Assembly: GCF_009811555.1 (NCBI RefSeq)
Contig: NZ_BLIN01000002.1
Location: 992,001-1,056,000 of the forward strand
Length of the DNA: 64,000 nucleotides
Direction: 5' to 3'
Source: Streptomyces caniferus
Lineage (GTDB): Bacteria > Actinomycetota > Actinomycetes > Streptomycetales > Streptomycetaceae
Shown here: positions 1 through 7,235 of the stretch, one piece after another
Layout: the number at the start of each line of letters is the position of its first letter
How positions within the stretch are numbered: the first letter of the stretch is position 1
Notes under the pieces: model-generated
Told to the model about the DNA's origin: nothing
Seen by the model: the letters and a program-made list of their open reading frames with translations, nothing else
Database searches by the model: none
Translations under genes and position numbers: made by a program

Positions 1-2
1 TG

Positions 3-1037
3 GCCCTCGGTGTGATCCCGCTGAGCGCGGTGTCCGAGCGCTTCGGCCGGCGCACGCTGATGACGGTGTCCCTCTCCGTCGCCGCGTTGATCGCCATGGC
101 GGTGCCGTTCGCCCCGTCGCTCGGTGCGCTGATCGCGCTGCGCGGCATCCAGGGCGTCGCGCTGGCCGGGCTGCCGGCGTCGGCGATGGCCTTCCTGGCC
201 GAGGAGGTGCGCGCCAAGGCGCTGGTGGCGGCCATCGGACTGTTCGTGGCGGGCAACAGCATCGGCGGCATGTCGGGCCGGATCGTGACCGGCTGGGTCG
301 CCCAGGCGTGGGGCTGGCGGGCCGCGCTGGCCGCGGTGGGTGTCCTGGCCGTGGTGTGCGCGGTGACGTTCCGGCTGCTGGTTCCCAAGGCCCGGCACTT
401 CGCGCCGCGTTCGGTGGGCCCGCGGGCGCTGGCCCGCACGCTCGGCGGCCACCTCGCCGACCCGCTGCTGCGCCGCCTGTACGCCATCGGCGGGCTGTTC
501 ATGACGGTCTTCGGCGCGGTCTACACGGTCATCGGCTACCGCCTGGTGTCCGAGCCGTTCAACCTCCCGCAGGGCATCGTCGGTTCGATCTTCGTGGTCT
601 ACCTGGTCGGTACGGTCTCCTCGGCCGCGGCCGGGAAGCTGGTCGCCCGCACGGGCCGCCGCGGCGCGCTCTACCTGGCCGTCGGCACCACTTCCACGGG
701 CCTGCTGCTCTCCCTCTCCGACTCCGTCTACTCGGTGCTGGCAGGCCTCGTCCTGATCACCGCGGGCTTCTTCGCGGGCCACGCGGTCGCCTCGTCCTCG
801 GTCAGCCGCACCGCCAAGACGGCCCGCGCCCAGGCGTCGGCGCTGTACCAGTGCGCGTACTACGTCGGCAGCAGCCTGGGCGGTGCGCTCGGCGCCGCCG
901 CCTTCCACGCCGTCGGCTGGGAGGGCACCGTCCTCCTGGGCCTCGCCGCGATGGTGGGCGCCGCCTCGATCACCCTCTACGCCACCCGCAAGGCCGTGGC
1001 CGAACGCCGCCTGCTCCACCTGGAGAAGGCCGCGTAA
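3..1037 (+). CDS. MFS transporter, 5'-truncated by window edge
   Basis: This is the C-terminal part of a major facilitator superfamily permease, probably a drug or metabolite exporter of the inner membrane. The reading frame is open to the first base, so the true start lies upstream; the GTG at 12 is internal. It opens in the cytoplasmic loop 2-3 region (SERFGRRTL resembles the MFS motif A G-x-x-x-D-R-x-G-R-R). About nine to ten hydrophobic segments follow and a basic tail (TRKAVAERRLLHLEKAA) ends the protein. Substrate cannot be read from the sequence. A strong hairpin follows the stop codon. Confidence 0.85.
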   Translation, partial: ALGVIPLSAVSERFGRRTLMTVSLSVAALIAMAVPFAPSLGALIALRGIQGVALAGLPASAMAFLAEEVRAKALVAAIGLFVAGNSIGGMSGRIVTGWVAQAWGWRAALAAVGVLAVVCAVTFRLLVPKARHFAPRSVGPRALARTLGGHLADPLLRRLYAIGGLFMTVFGAVYTVIGYRLVSEPFNLPQGIVGSIFVVYLVGTVSSAAAGKLVARTGRRGALYLAVGTTSTGLLLSLSDSVYSVLAGLVLITAGFFAGHAVASSSVSRTAKTARAQASALYQCAYYVGSSLGGALGAAAFHAVGWEGTVLLGLAAMVGAASITLYATRKAVAERRLLHLEKAA

Positions 1038-1050
1038 CTCCCCTCGGTCC

Positions 1051-1093
1051 GAAGGGCCCGTCCCGCCACCTGTCCTGGTGGGGCGGGCCCTTC
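1051..1093 (+). terminator. Strong hairpin terminator after the MFS gene
   Basis: A near-perfect GC-rich inverted repeat: the arm 1051-1070 pairs with 1077-1093 around a short loop, beginning 14 bases after the MFS stop. No T-tract follows, which is normal for Streptomyces terminators. Confidence 0.75.
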
Positions 1094-1261
1094 GCCGTCG
1101 ACCGGCTTGGCAGAGCGGGGTGCCGGGGTGCCGGGGTCCTGTCGAACGGCTCGGGTCGGCTCGCCGAGGCGGACGGAGCGCGGGTCGCGGTGGTGCGTGG
1201 GGGCGGCGGAGCGGCACTGTCACTGTGTGCGGCAGCGCTCGGCCCTCCAGATCCTGAAGGG

Positions 1262-1483
1262 CTACTCCCTGACAGGGTCGGCGCCGGGGCGCTTGACGAT
1301 CCGGTCGCCGACCGCGACCGACTTCCAGAGCCGGCGGCTGATCCGGACCTTCACCGCTTCGCCCTCGGCAAGGCGGACCTCGACGGAGTGGTACATGTTC
1401 GAGCCGTCGAGCATGCCCCGCGACTTGTTGAGGACGACGCCTTCCCAGGCGTCGTCTTGTCCGGCTTTGCGAGATGTGAACAT
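1262..1483 (-). CDS. Small conserved hypothetical protein (73 aa)
   Basis: A 73-residue soluble protein starting at the ATG at 1483. Longer in-frame upstream sequence is arginine/proline-rich and looks non-coding, so this start is preferred. The sequence (MFTSRKAGQDDAWEG at the N-terminus, then YHSVEVRLAEGEAVKVRI) alternates hydrophobic and charged residues. It looks like a small beta-barrel with a GD turn near the end (VAVGDRIVKRPG). I recognise it only as a streptomycete hypothetical; no function is assigned. Confidence 0.65.
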   Translation of the reverse strand: MFTSRKAGQDDAWEGVVLNKSRGMLDGSNMYHSVEVRLAEGEAVKVRISRRLWKSVAVGDRIVKRPGADPVRE

Positions 1484-1794
1484 GCTACGGAGCCTACGAG
1501 GGCCGGTGGCCGGCCTGCAGAGCCGTGCGTCACCTCCTGGCGATGACATATGTCCTGCCGGGGCGTTGACCGCCACTCGACCGCAGACCGGCGGCTCGTG
1601 CGGGTGCGCGGGGCGTCGCCCGGCGAGCCTGGTCGGCGGCTGCGGCGGACGCGTGGGCACGGCACGCCGGGATACGTGTATGATCATGATGCAACTTCGG
1701 TGCACAGCACGGAAGTCACGCGTCTGTGGTCCAAGGAAAGACGTCCGCCAGCCGGCGGGAAATGCAGGTGCAAGGCCTGCCGGGCGCTCCACAC

Positions 1795-1828
1795 AAGGGT
1801 CCCCGCCTCATTCGAGGCGGGGACCCTT
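1795..1828. terminator. Perfect hairpin, likely terminator
   Basis: A 15-bp perfect stem (1795-1809 pairs with 1814-1828) with a 4-base ATTC loop. It reads equally well on both strands. It could end a short plus-strand transcript or the deoA transcript on the minus strand. Confidence 0.7.
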
Positions 1829-1888
1829 CGTCGTTCGGGCCCGCACCCCGCCGGACGGCAGACGTACGAGGCCCTCGATGACGGGCAG

Positions 1889-1942
1889 GCGTCGCGGCCG
1901 GTCCGGGCGTCGCGGCCGGTCCGGGCGTCGCGGCCGGTCCGG
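1889..1942. repeat. 18-bp tandem repeat, three perfect copies
   Basis: Three identical copies of GCGTCGCGGCCGGTCCGG occupy 1889-1906, 1907-1924 and 1925-1942, between the 1795 hairpin and the end of deoA. The repeat is outside any supported gene. Confidence 0.85.
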
Positions 1943-2119
1943 GCGCCCCTGACACGGTCCTCCTGCCGGAAGCGCTCGGCGGTGGGTGCGATCGCTGCGG
2001 GCTCCTCGGCCTCGACGAGCACAACCGGCTTCGGCACGCCGAACGGGACCGGTGCCGCTGCACCGATCCCGTTCACCATGCGAGCCGCGCCCGCAGCGGC
2101 CGCCGGCCGCCGGCCCGGG

Positions 2120-3397
2120 TCAGGCGATGCGTTCCAGCACCACCGGGGTGGCGGCGAAGGCCGCGTCCCGGGGGCCGACGAGGACGCCGCCGTCGAGGGC
2201 CTCCAGGGCGTAGGGGAGCTTTTCGGGGGTGTCGGTGTGCAGGGTCAGCAGGGGCTGGCCGGCGGTGACCGTGTCGCCGGGCTTGGCGTGCATCTCGATG
2301 CCGGCGCCGGCCTGGACCGGGTCCTCCTTGCGGGCGCGGCCGGCGCCCAGGCGCCAGGCGGCGAGGCCGACGGCGTAGGCGTCGAGGGTGGTGAGGGTGC
2401 CGGAGGAGGAGGCGGTGACGACATGCTGTTCGCGGGCGACCGGGAGGGCCGCGTCGGGGTCGCCGCCCTGGGCGCTGATCATGCGGCGCCAGTGGTCCAT
2501 GGCGGAGCCGTCGGCGAGCGCCTTGGCCGGGTCGGCATCCTTGAGGCCGGCCGCGTCGAGCATCTCGCGGGCCAGGGCGAGGGTGAGGTCGACGACGTCC
2601 TGGGGGCCGCCGCCGGCCAGGACCTCCACGGATTCGCGGACTTCGAGGGCGTTGCCCGCGGTCAGACCGAGCGGGGTGGCCATGTCGGTGAGCAGGGCGA
2701 CGGTCTTCACGCCGTGGTCGGTGCCCAGCTCGACCATGGTGGAGGCCAGTTCGCGGGCGTTGGCGAGGTCCTTCATGAAGGCGCCGGAGCCGACCTTGAC
2801 GTCCAGGACGAGGGAGCCGGTGCCCTCGGCGATCTTCTTGGACATGATGGAGGAGGCGATCAGCGGGATGGACTCGACGGTGCCGGTGACGTCGCGGAGC
2901 GCGTAGAGCTTCTTGTCGGCGGGGGCCAGGCCGTCGCCGGCGGCGCAGATGACCGAGCCGACGTCGCGCAGGACGTCCAGCATCTCGGTGTTGGAGAGCG
3001 TCGCGCGCCAGCCGGGGATGGACTCCAGCTTGTCGAGGGTGCCGCCGGTGTGGCCGAGGCCGCGGCCGGAGAGCTGCGGGACGGCCGCGCCGCAGGCGGC
3101 GACGAGCGGGGCGAGCGGGAGGGTGATCTTGTCGCCGACGCCGCCGGTGGAGTGCTTGTCGGCGGTGGGGCGGGGCAGCGAGGAGAAGTCCATGCGCTCG
3201 CCGGAGGCGATCATCGCGGCCGTCCAGCGGGCGATCTCCGTGCGGTTCATACCGTTGAGGAAGATGGCCATCGCGAGGGACGACATCTGCTCGTGGGCGA
3301 CCTCGCCGCGGGTGTAGGCGCCGATCACCCAGGCGATCTGATCGGCGGTCAGCTCGCCGCGGTCGCGCTTGGTACGGATGACGGAGATGACGTCCAT
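2120..3397 (-). CDS. deoA: Thymidine phosphorylase
   Basis: Reversible phosphorolysis of thymidine (and deoxyuridine) to base plus 2-deoxyribose-1-phosphate in pyrimidine salvage; cytoplasmic dimer. The 425-residue length is typical. The N-terminal helical domain (MDVISVIRTKRDRGELT) is followed by the phosphate/nucleoside site KHSTGGVGDK (about 80-89) and the family signature SGRGLGHTGGTLDKLES. A C-terminal alpha/beta lobe has the pyrimidine-nucleoside-phosphorylase tail (EDPVQAGAGIEMHAKPGD). The ATG at 3397 has a GGAAAGGAACC-type ribosome site. By function it belongs with cdd and the nucleoside transporter upstream on the same strand, but about 6 kb of unrelated genes now separates them. Confidence 0.96.
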   Translation of the reverse strand: MDVISVIRTKRDRGELTADQIAWVIGAYTRGEVAHEQMSSLAMAIFLNGMNRTEIARWTAAMIASGERMDFSSLPRPTADKHSTGGVGDKITLPLAPLVAACGAAVPQLSGRGLGHTGGTLDKLESIPGWRATLSNTEMLDVLRDVGSVICAAGDGLAPADKKLYALRDVTGTVESIPLIASSIMSKKIAEGTGSLVLDVKVGSGAFMKDLANARELASTMVELGTDHGVKTVALLTDMATPLGLTAGNALEVRESVEVLAGGGPQDVVDLTLALAREMLDAAGLKDADPAKALADGSAMDHWRRMISAQGGDPDAALPVAREQHVVTASSSGTLTTLDAYAVGLAAWRLGAGRARKEDPVQAGAGIEMHAKPGDTVTAGQPLLTLHTDTPEKLPYALEALDGGVLVGPRDAAFAATPVVLERIA

Positions 3398-3534
3398 GGA
3401 GGTTCCTTTCGAACGGGTAGGTCCGTTCTACACGCATAGACGGCGGGGTGGCCAGGGGCGGCGGGCGGCCGCCCTGGGGGTGGCGCCAGGGGCGGTGCCT
3501 GGGGTGCGGCCCGCCCCGTCTGGTCGCCGGCGGC

Positions 3535-3612
3535 GGTGGCGGTGGCGGTGGCGGTGGCGGTGGCGGTGGCGGTGGCGGTGGCGGTGGCGGTGGCGGTGGC
3601 GGTGGCGGTGGC
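3535..3612. repeat. Hexanucleotide microsatellite (GGTGGC)13
   Basis: Thirteen uninterrupted copies of GGTGGC (GCCACC on the minus strand) end two bases before the stop codon of the graspetide methyltransferase. The array sits in the untranslated gap between that gene and deoA. Perfect hexamer arrays of this length are prone to slippage, so copy number may vary between strains. Confidence 0.95.
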
Positions 3613-3614
3613 GG

Positions 3615-4790
3615 CTACAGCGTCCAGCGGTGTATCTGCCCGTTCGGTGCCGTGTAGGTCACGGTCTGCTCGGCGGTGGTGGCTTCGATGGTGAACCACT
3701 CGCGTCGCGGTCGGTTGAGCCGCCGCCAAAGCTGGTGGGCTGCCTCCATCGGTGCCCACAGGTCGCGCGGGCCGGTGGAGGTCACCAGGGACATCCCCTC
3801 GGGCATGTCCTCGACGCGCGTGGCCGAGCCATCCGCCGGGTCGTACAGCGTCGTCACGTGCAGGCCGTCGTCGCTCCGGCCGTATGTGCGGATGAGGCCC
3901 TGGGGCATGTGCAGCTGGGCGAAGAAAGAGAACGTCCAGTCATCCAGCGCCTGCCCGGAAAGCTCGGCGTCACGACATGGGCGGTCGCGGATCTCTGGTG
4001 CCTGCGCCTCATCCTCGGAACCGCTCTTGAAGGGCATGAAGGCGGCGGGTGTGTGCAGAATGCGGCCGACCGCCGTCCCGTCCGGCAACTTCGTGAGTCG
4101 GGCGATCATTCCGCCGGCGAGCGTGCCCTTGACAGGGATGACCAGGATGCCGCCGACGCGGCAATGATCCAGCCACGAGGGTGGGATGCGTCGTACAGAG
4201 GCCGTGGCGATGATGCGGTCGTACCTCGCATCGGGCGGAACATCCCGTGCACCGTCGCCGTGGAGCACGAGCGGGTCGAAGCCGAGGCCGTTGAGCCGTT
4301 CGCGGGCCAAGGCCGTGAGGACGTCGGAGCGGTCCACGGTGGTGACGTGCTTGTCACCAGCGAGGTGGCAGAGCATCGCAGCGTTGTAACCGCTGCCGGC
4401 ACCCGCCTCGTACACCTCGTCCCCTTCGTTCACGTCGAGGGCATCGAGCATGTCCGCCATGAGGCTCGGCGCGGTCGAGGATGACGTCGGTACACCGGTC
4501 ACTCCGCCGGGGTCGGCTTCCTCGGCGTGTACGCCGTCCACTTCGGTGATGAGGGAGTCGTCCGTGTACACGGCGTCGAGCCAGCCCTCCCCGTCGCCGT
4601 CGGTGATCCGCCAGGGGATGAACCGTTCGCCCTCGCGGCGGTAGAAGACGGGGACGAACGGATGCCGGGGGACGTTGAGAAACGCCCCCGCCAGCTGGGC
4701 CGACAGCACCACGCTTCCACGGTCGATCTGCTGGGTGAGCGAGACACGTGCCCGGATCAAGCACTGTTCATCGTCGAGGATGTTCGTCAC
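3615..4790 (-). CDS. PIMT-like methyltransferase of an ATP-grasp (graspetide) system
   Basis: A 391-residue SAM-dependent methyltransferase related to protein L-isoaspartate O-methyltransferase. Residues about 110-230 hold the Rossmann core with motif I VYEAGAGSGYNAAML. N- and C-terminal extensions are typical of the PIMT-like methyltransferases that accompany ATP-grasp peptide maturases (the SAV_5883/5884-type systems). In the characterised fuscimiditide pathway such an enzyme methylates one Asp of the ester-crosslinked peptide, which then collapses to an aspartimide; the same role is inferred here. The GTG start at 4790 overlaps the maturase stop (GTGA), so translation is probably coupled. 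A (GCCACC)13 tract follows the stop. Confidence 0.88.
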   Translation of the reverse strand: MTNILDDEQCLIRARVSLTQQIDRGSVVLSAQLAGAFLNVPRHPFVPVFYRREGERFIPWRITDGDGEGWLDAVYTDDSLITEVDGVHAEEADPGGVTGVPTSSSTAPSLMADMLDALDVNEGDEVYEAGAGSGYNAAMLCHLAGDKHVTTVDRSDVLTALARERLNGLGFDPLVLHGDGARDVPPDARYDRIIATASVRRIPPSWLDHCRVGGILVIPVKGTLAGGMIARLTKLPDGTAVGRILHTPAAFMPFKSGSEDEAQAPEIRDRPCRDAELSGQALDDWTFSFFAQLHMPQGLIRTYGRSDDGLHVTTLYDPADGSATRVEDMPEGMSLVTSTGPRDLWAPMEAAHQLWRRLNRPRREWFTIEATTAEQTVTYTAPNGQIHRWTL

Positions 4791-5755
4791 TGGCCGGTCC
4801 CTTCCAAGTAGTCACAGATCGCACCCGTGATCGGTAGTCCGGTCGCCTGCTCGATGAACCCGTACTGTCCGCTCGGGTTCACCTCCAGGAATCGCCATTG
4901 CCCCTCCGGCGTCACCACGAAGTCGAACGCGCCGTACGGCAGGCCGAGCCGGTCCAGCATTTGCAGCACTCCGGCGGCCACCTCGGGCGGCGGGTCACAG
5001 ATCTTGTAGGTATGGCTGTCGTAATCGCTGCGCCAGTCGATGTGGCCGGCGTCCGAATCGGCATGGATCTCGGCCGCGAAGATCTGGCCGTTCACGACGG
5101 TCAACCGCGCCTCGTACGCCTTGGGTACCCACTCTTGGAACATGTGGGCGGTGGTGGAGATGTCCGCGTGAGGCAGGTCCTCGGGGGCGACGATGGTCGC
5201 GTACACGGCAGCAGTCTGCCCGCGTACCGTGCCACGCACATGGAAGAAAGGCTTGTACACGAGGGGGCCGCCGAGGGAGTCGGCGAAGTCCTGTGCCGCA
5301 ACCGGGTCGTTGGTGATGAGGGTGCGGGGAACGCTCAGTCCCACGTCGGCCGCGATGCGCAGTTGCAGCGGCTTGTACTCGGCATCCGCCTCCCTTCCCG
5401 GTGGGGGCAGCCATCGGCACGGCAATGCCGTCAGCAGTCCACCGAAGCCCCACCGGGCCTCCGTCTCGGCGACCTTGCGGGCTTCGACGGTCATCTGCTC
5501 GGGAAACTTCGGACGGGTCGGGCGACGGTAGTAGACGGAGCGGACCGACCCGAGGTCGAGGGTGCGGCGGTCGTTTTTCAGCGTGCCGTGCCAGCGGTTC
5601 CCGTTGAGGCACGCGGCAAGCGCGAGCCTCAACGGGAACTCAGCCGTATCGGCCCGGAAGACGGGCACGGCGCGCCGGTTCAGCTCCTCAACCACCAGAT
5701 CGCAGGTCGGGTCGAAGCGACCCGCCAGGATGAGAACGTGCCCGGCACCCGTCAT
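4787..5755 (-). CDS. ATP-grasp graspetide maturase (MvdC/MvdD-like ligase)
   Basis: A 322-residue ATP-grasp ligase that should form side-chain ester (or amide) crosslinks between Thr/Ser (or Lys) and Asp/Glu of the precursor peptide, using ATP. The pre-ATP-grasp region (VLILAGRFDPTCDLVVEEL; VRSVYYRRPTRPKFPEQ) resembles microviridin-type ligases. It is followed by the ATP-binding lysine strand (GGPLVYKPFFHVRG), EWVPKAYEARLTVV and the Mg-binding end FLEVNPSGQYGFIEQATGLPI. The ATG at 5755 overlaps the precursor stop codon (TGATG), and the maturase stop overlaps the methyltransferase start. The three genes therefore form one tightly coupled unit. Confidence 0.92.
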   Translation of the reverse strand: MTGAGHVLILAGRFDPTCDLVVEELNRRAVPVFRADTAEFPLRLALAACLNGNRWHGTLKNDRRTLDLGSVRSVYYRRPTRPKFPEQMTVEARKVAETEARWGFGGLLTALPCRWLPPPGREADAEYKPLQLRIAADVGLSVPRTLITNDPVAAQDFADSLGGPLVYKPFFHVRGTVRGQTAAVYATIVAPEDLPHADISTTAHMFQEWVPKAYEARLTVVNGQIFAAEIHADSDAGHIDWRSDYDSHTYKICDPPPEVAAGVLQMLDRLGLPYGAFDFVVTPEGQWRFLEVNPSGQYGFIEQATGLPITGAICDYLEGTGQ

Positions 5756-6090
5756 CAGTCGTCGCTCGGTCCGGGGTCGTCCGGCGCGTCCATCTGACCC
5801 GTGGGCGCCGTCGGCCCGTAGGTCTTCGGTGGATTCTTGGTCATGTAGACGCCCGGCGGCATGTCCTCGTAGACGCCGGTCTGTGACTCCTCGTCGTACG
5901 CGACATCGCTCGGCAGGATGCCGCCCGTGGCCGCGACGGGGGTGAGGAAACGGAACGCGAACGGAGCCGGTCCCTCATGGTCCGACAGCTCCGGCAGGGA
6001 CGCGGACCCGTCGGTGCTCAACGGGAGCCGCAGTTCCGGGGCGTCGAGCAACCGCCCGGCAGGACGACGTTCCTCAACTGGGGTGGGCAT
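5755..6090 (-). CDS. Graspetide precursor peptide (putative ATP-grasp target RiPP)
   Basis: A 111-residue peptide translated immediately upstream of the maturase. Residues 1-51 form a leader with PFAFRFLTP (43-51), which matches the aromatic/Arg leader motif recognised by graspetide ligases. Residues about 62-80 are acidic (YDEESQTGVYEDM). The likely core, about 84-111, contains TKNPPKTYGPT then APTGQMDAPDDPGPSDD. Thr84, 90, 94 and 97 are candidate ester donors; Asp101, 104, 105, 110 and 111 are candidate acceptors or aspartimide sites. The ATG at 6090 has a strong AGGGGAAG ribosome site. Core boundaries and ring pattern are inference; no protease or transporter gene is adjacent. Confidence 0.85.
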   Translation of the reverse strand: MPTPVEERRPAGRLLDAPELRLPLSTDGSASLPELSDHEGPAPFAFRFLTPVAATGGILPSDVAYDEESQTGVYEDMPPGVYMTKNPPKTYGPTAPTGQMDAPDDPGPSDD

Positions 6091-6257
6091 TGCTTCCCCT
6101 TTCTCGCTTCTCGGTCTTTCTCGAAGGACGGATGTCTGTGGATGGGAAGGGCGCGTACATCAAGCGACGGCTGATCTCGCTCGCTCCCGTACCGTCCCCG
6201 GTCCCCTCCGGCCGCCGGCGCAGCCGCGACGGCATGCCCGTGCACCGTGCCCGGTCG

Positions 6258-6635
6258 TCATCCGAACGCGTCCGCCGGGAGCCGCAGCCCTCTGCCATCA
6301 CCGTTGATGCCGCGGTCAACGGGAGCTTCATCGGCATCGGGGGCGTCATCGTCCGGCACGGGCAAGCGCGCGCCTCTGCTCTCCGCGACCCGATGCACGT
6401 TGGTGAGGGTGCTGGTCAATTCCACGGCCAGCAGGTGGATTTCCCCTGGTGTCCAGGTACGGGTGTCAAGGACACGGCACGCTTCCTCGAGGAGTTCCGC
6501 GGCGAAGTCGAGCTGCGCCGCCTCCATCTCGTCGGCGAGCTGGGACACGTACCCGACGCCGTCGCCTGCGAGGAAGCACGGTTTCCCGTCCGGGCTCAAC
6601 CAGGGCAGGAGCCGCGGGGCGTCCATGGGGGCCAT
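6258..6635 (-). CDS. Hypothetical protein, coupled to the upstream small ORF
   Basis: A 125-residue soluble, mostly helical protein (VSQLADEMEAAQLDFAAELL; IHLLAVELTSTLTNVHRVAE) with a disordered acidic segment (PVPDDDAPDADEAPVD) near the end. The ATG at 6635 overlaps the stop of the preceding ORF (TGATG), so both should be co-translated. It lies between the graspetide precursor and the XRE regulator. I do not recognise the family. The gap 6091-6257 after it holds the presumed promoter of the precursor gene. Confidence 0.6.
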   Translation of the reverse strand: MAPMDAPRLLPWLSPDGKPCFLAGDGVGYVSQLADEMEAAQLDFAAELLEEACRVLDTRTWTPGEIHLLAVELTSTLTNVHRVAESRGARLPVPDDDAPDADEAPVDRGINGDGRGLRLPADAFG

Positions 6636-6952
6636 CAGCCCGCCACCTCCACGCGGCGAATCCGGCGCGGCCTGGAGTCGGCTCCGTACGTCGCGAAATG
6701 CGACCCGTGCCGCCGCCCGTACTCCAACCGTCGTTTCCGCCGCTCCTCCGGGGTGAGGGCGTAGGGACGGATCAGGGTCGTGGCCTCGCCGCGCAGCAAC
6801 CCGTCGCTCCCGCCTGACACACGGGCAAGGACGAGTGTCGGCGCCTCCTCACACCTCGGGGCGGGAACAGAGCCGGAGGACCGGTGACACCCTCGTGCGG
6901 GCAATAACAGCCGCAGCAGCAATTCGAAGATCTTGGCGATAGTCTTCGCCAT
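6635..6952 (-). CDS. Small hypothetical protein next to XRE regulator
   Basis: About 105 residues starting at ATG 6952 (an in-frame ATG at 6982 is also possible). The N-terminus is an amphipathic or hydrophobic helix (MAKTIAKIFELLLRLLLP) followed by a basic Ala/Gly/Arg stretch with a CHRSSGSV segment and a C-terminal RRKRRLEYGRRHG block. Short proteins opening with a leucine-rich helix like this are common next to XRE regulators in Streptomyces. The function is unknown. It is divergent from the XRE gene and coupled to the ORF ending at 6258. Confidence 0.6.
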   Translation of the reverse strand: MAKTIAKIFELLLRLLLPARGCHRSSGSVPAPRCEEAPTLVLARVSGGSDGLLRGEATTLIRPYALTPEERRKRRLEYGRRHGSHFATYGADSRPRRIRRVEVAG

Positions 6953-7113
6953 GTCGTCAACCTCCCAGGGGTTGATGGCCATGCCCCCGGACCGTTCGCG
7001 CGGTCGCGGGGGTCATTGGTAGGCGTTTGCTCAATGGACTTCTGATCGTTTGCCGTGACGACGTGGTGCCCCACCAGTGCACCGCCTCGGGGACATCCAT
7101 GAGTGCCCGACGA

Positions 7114-7159
7114 CCGGACGTTCAGCCGGACACTTTCGCGTGCAGGCGGACGCTTTCGC
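7114..7159. promoter_or_regulatory. Direct repeats upstream of the XRE gene, candidate operator
   Basis: CCGGACACTTTCGC (7126-7139) and GCGGACGCTTTCGC (7146-7159) are 12/14 identical and exactly 20 bp apart. A partial copy CCGGACG starts at 7114. They lie 77-122 bases before the XRE start, between divergent genes, a natural place for an autoregulatory operator. This is inference from position and repetition only. Confidence 0.45.
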
Positions 7160-7235
7160 CATCGGGGTACGGGCCGAGTCGCTACGGTGAGCAGAGACTC
7201 CGGGCACACAAGGGGACCTGCATGGCGGTAGCGAC

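Larger units (their letters stand above)
1484..2119. other. Intergenic region with possible leader ORF or small RNA
   Basis: No convincing long gene lies in this 636-base stretch. On the plus strand a 51-codon ORF can be read from GTG 1726 to TGA 1881. It is preceded by repeated ATGATCATGATG-like sequence near 1680 and contains the perfect hairpin 1795-1828. The remainder is an 18-bp tandem repeat (1889-1942) and GC-rich sequence leading to the deoA stop. Whether the 1680-1830 block is a small transcript, a leader peptide or the deoA terminator region is unresolved. Confidence 0.35.

Noticed and set aside
3448..3657. Poly-glycine ORF translated from the GGTGGC array
   Set aside because: It is an artefact of the hexanucleotide repeat; no supporting start context or conserved sequence.
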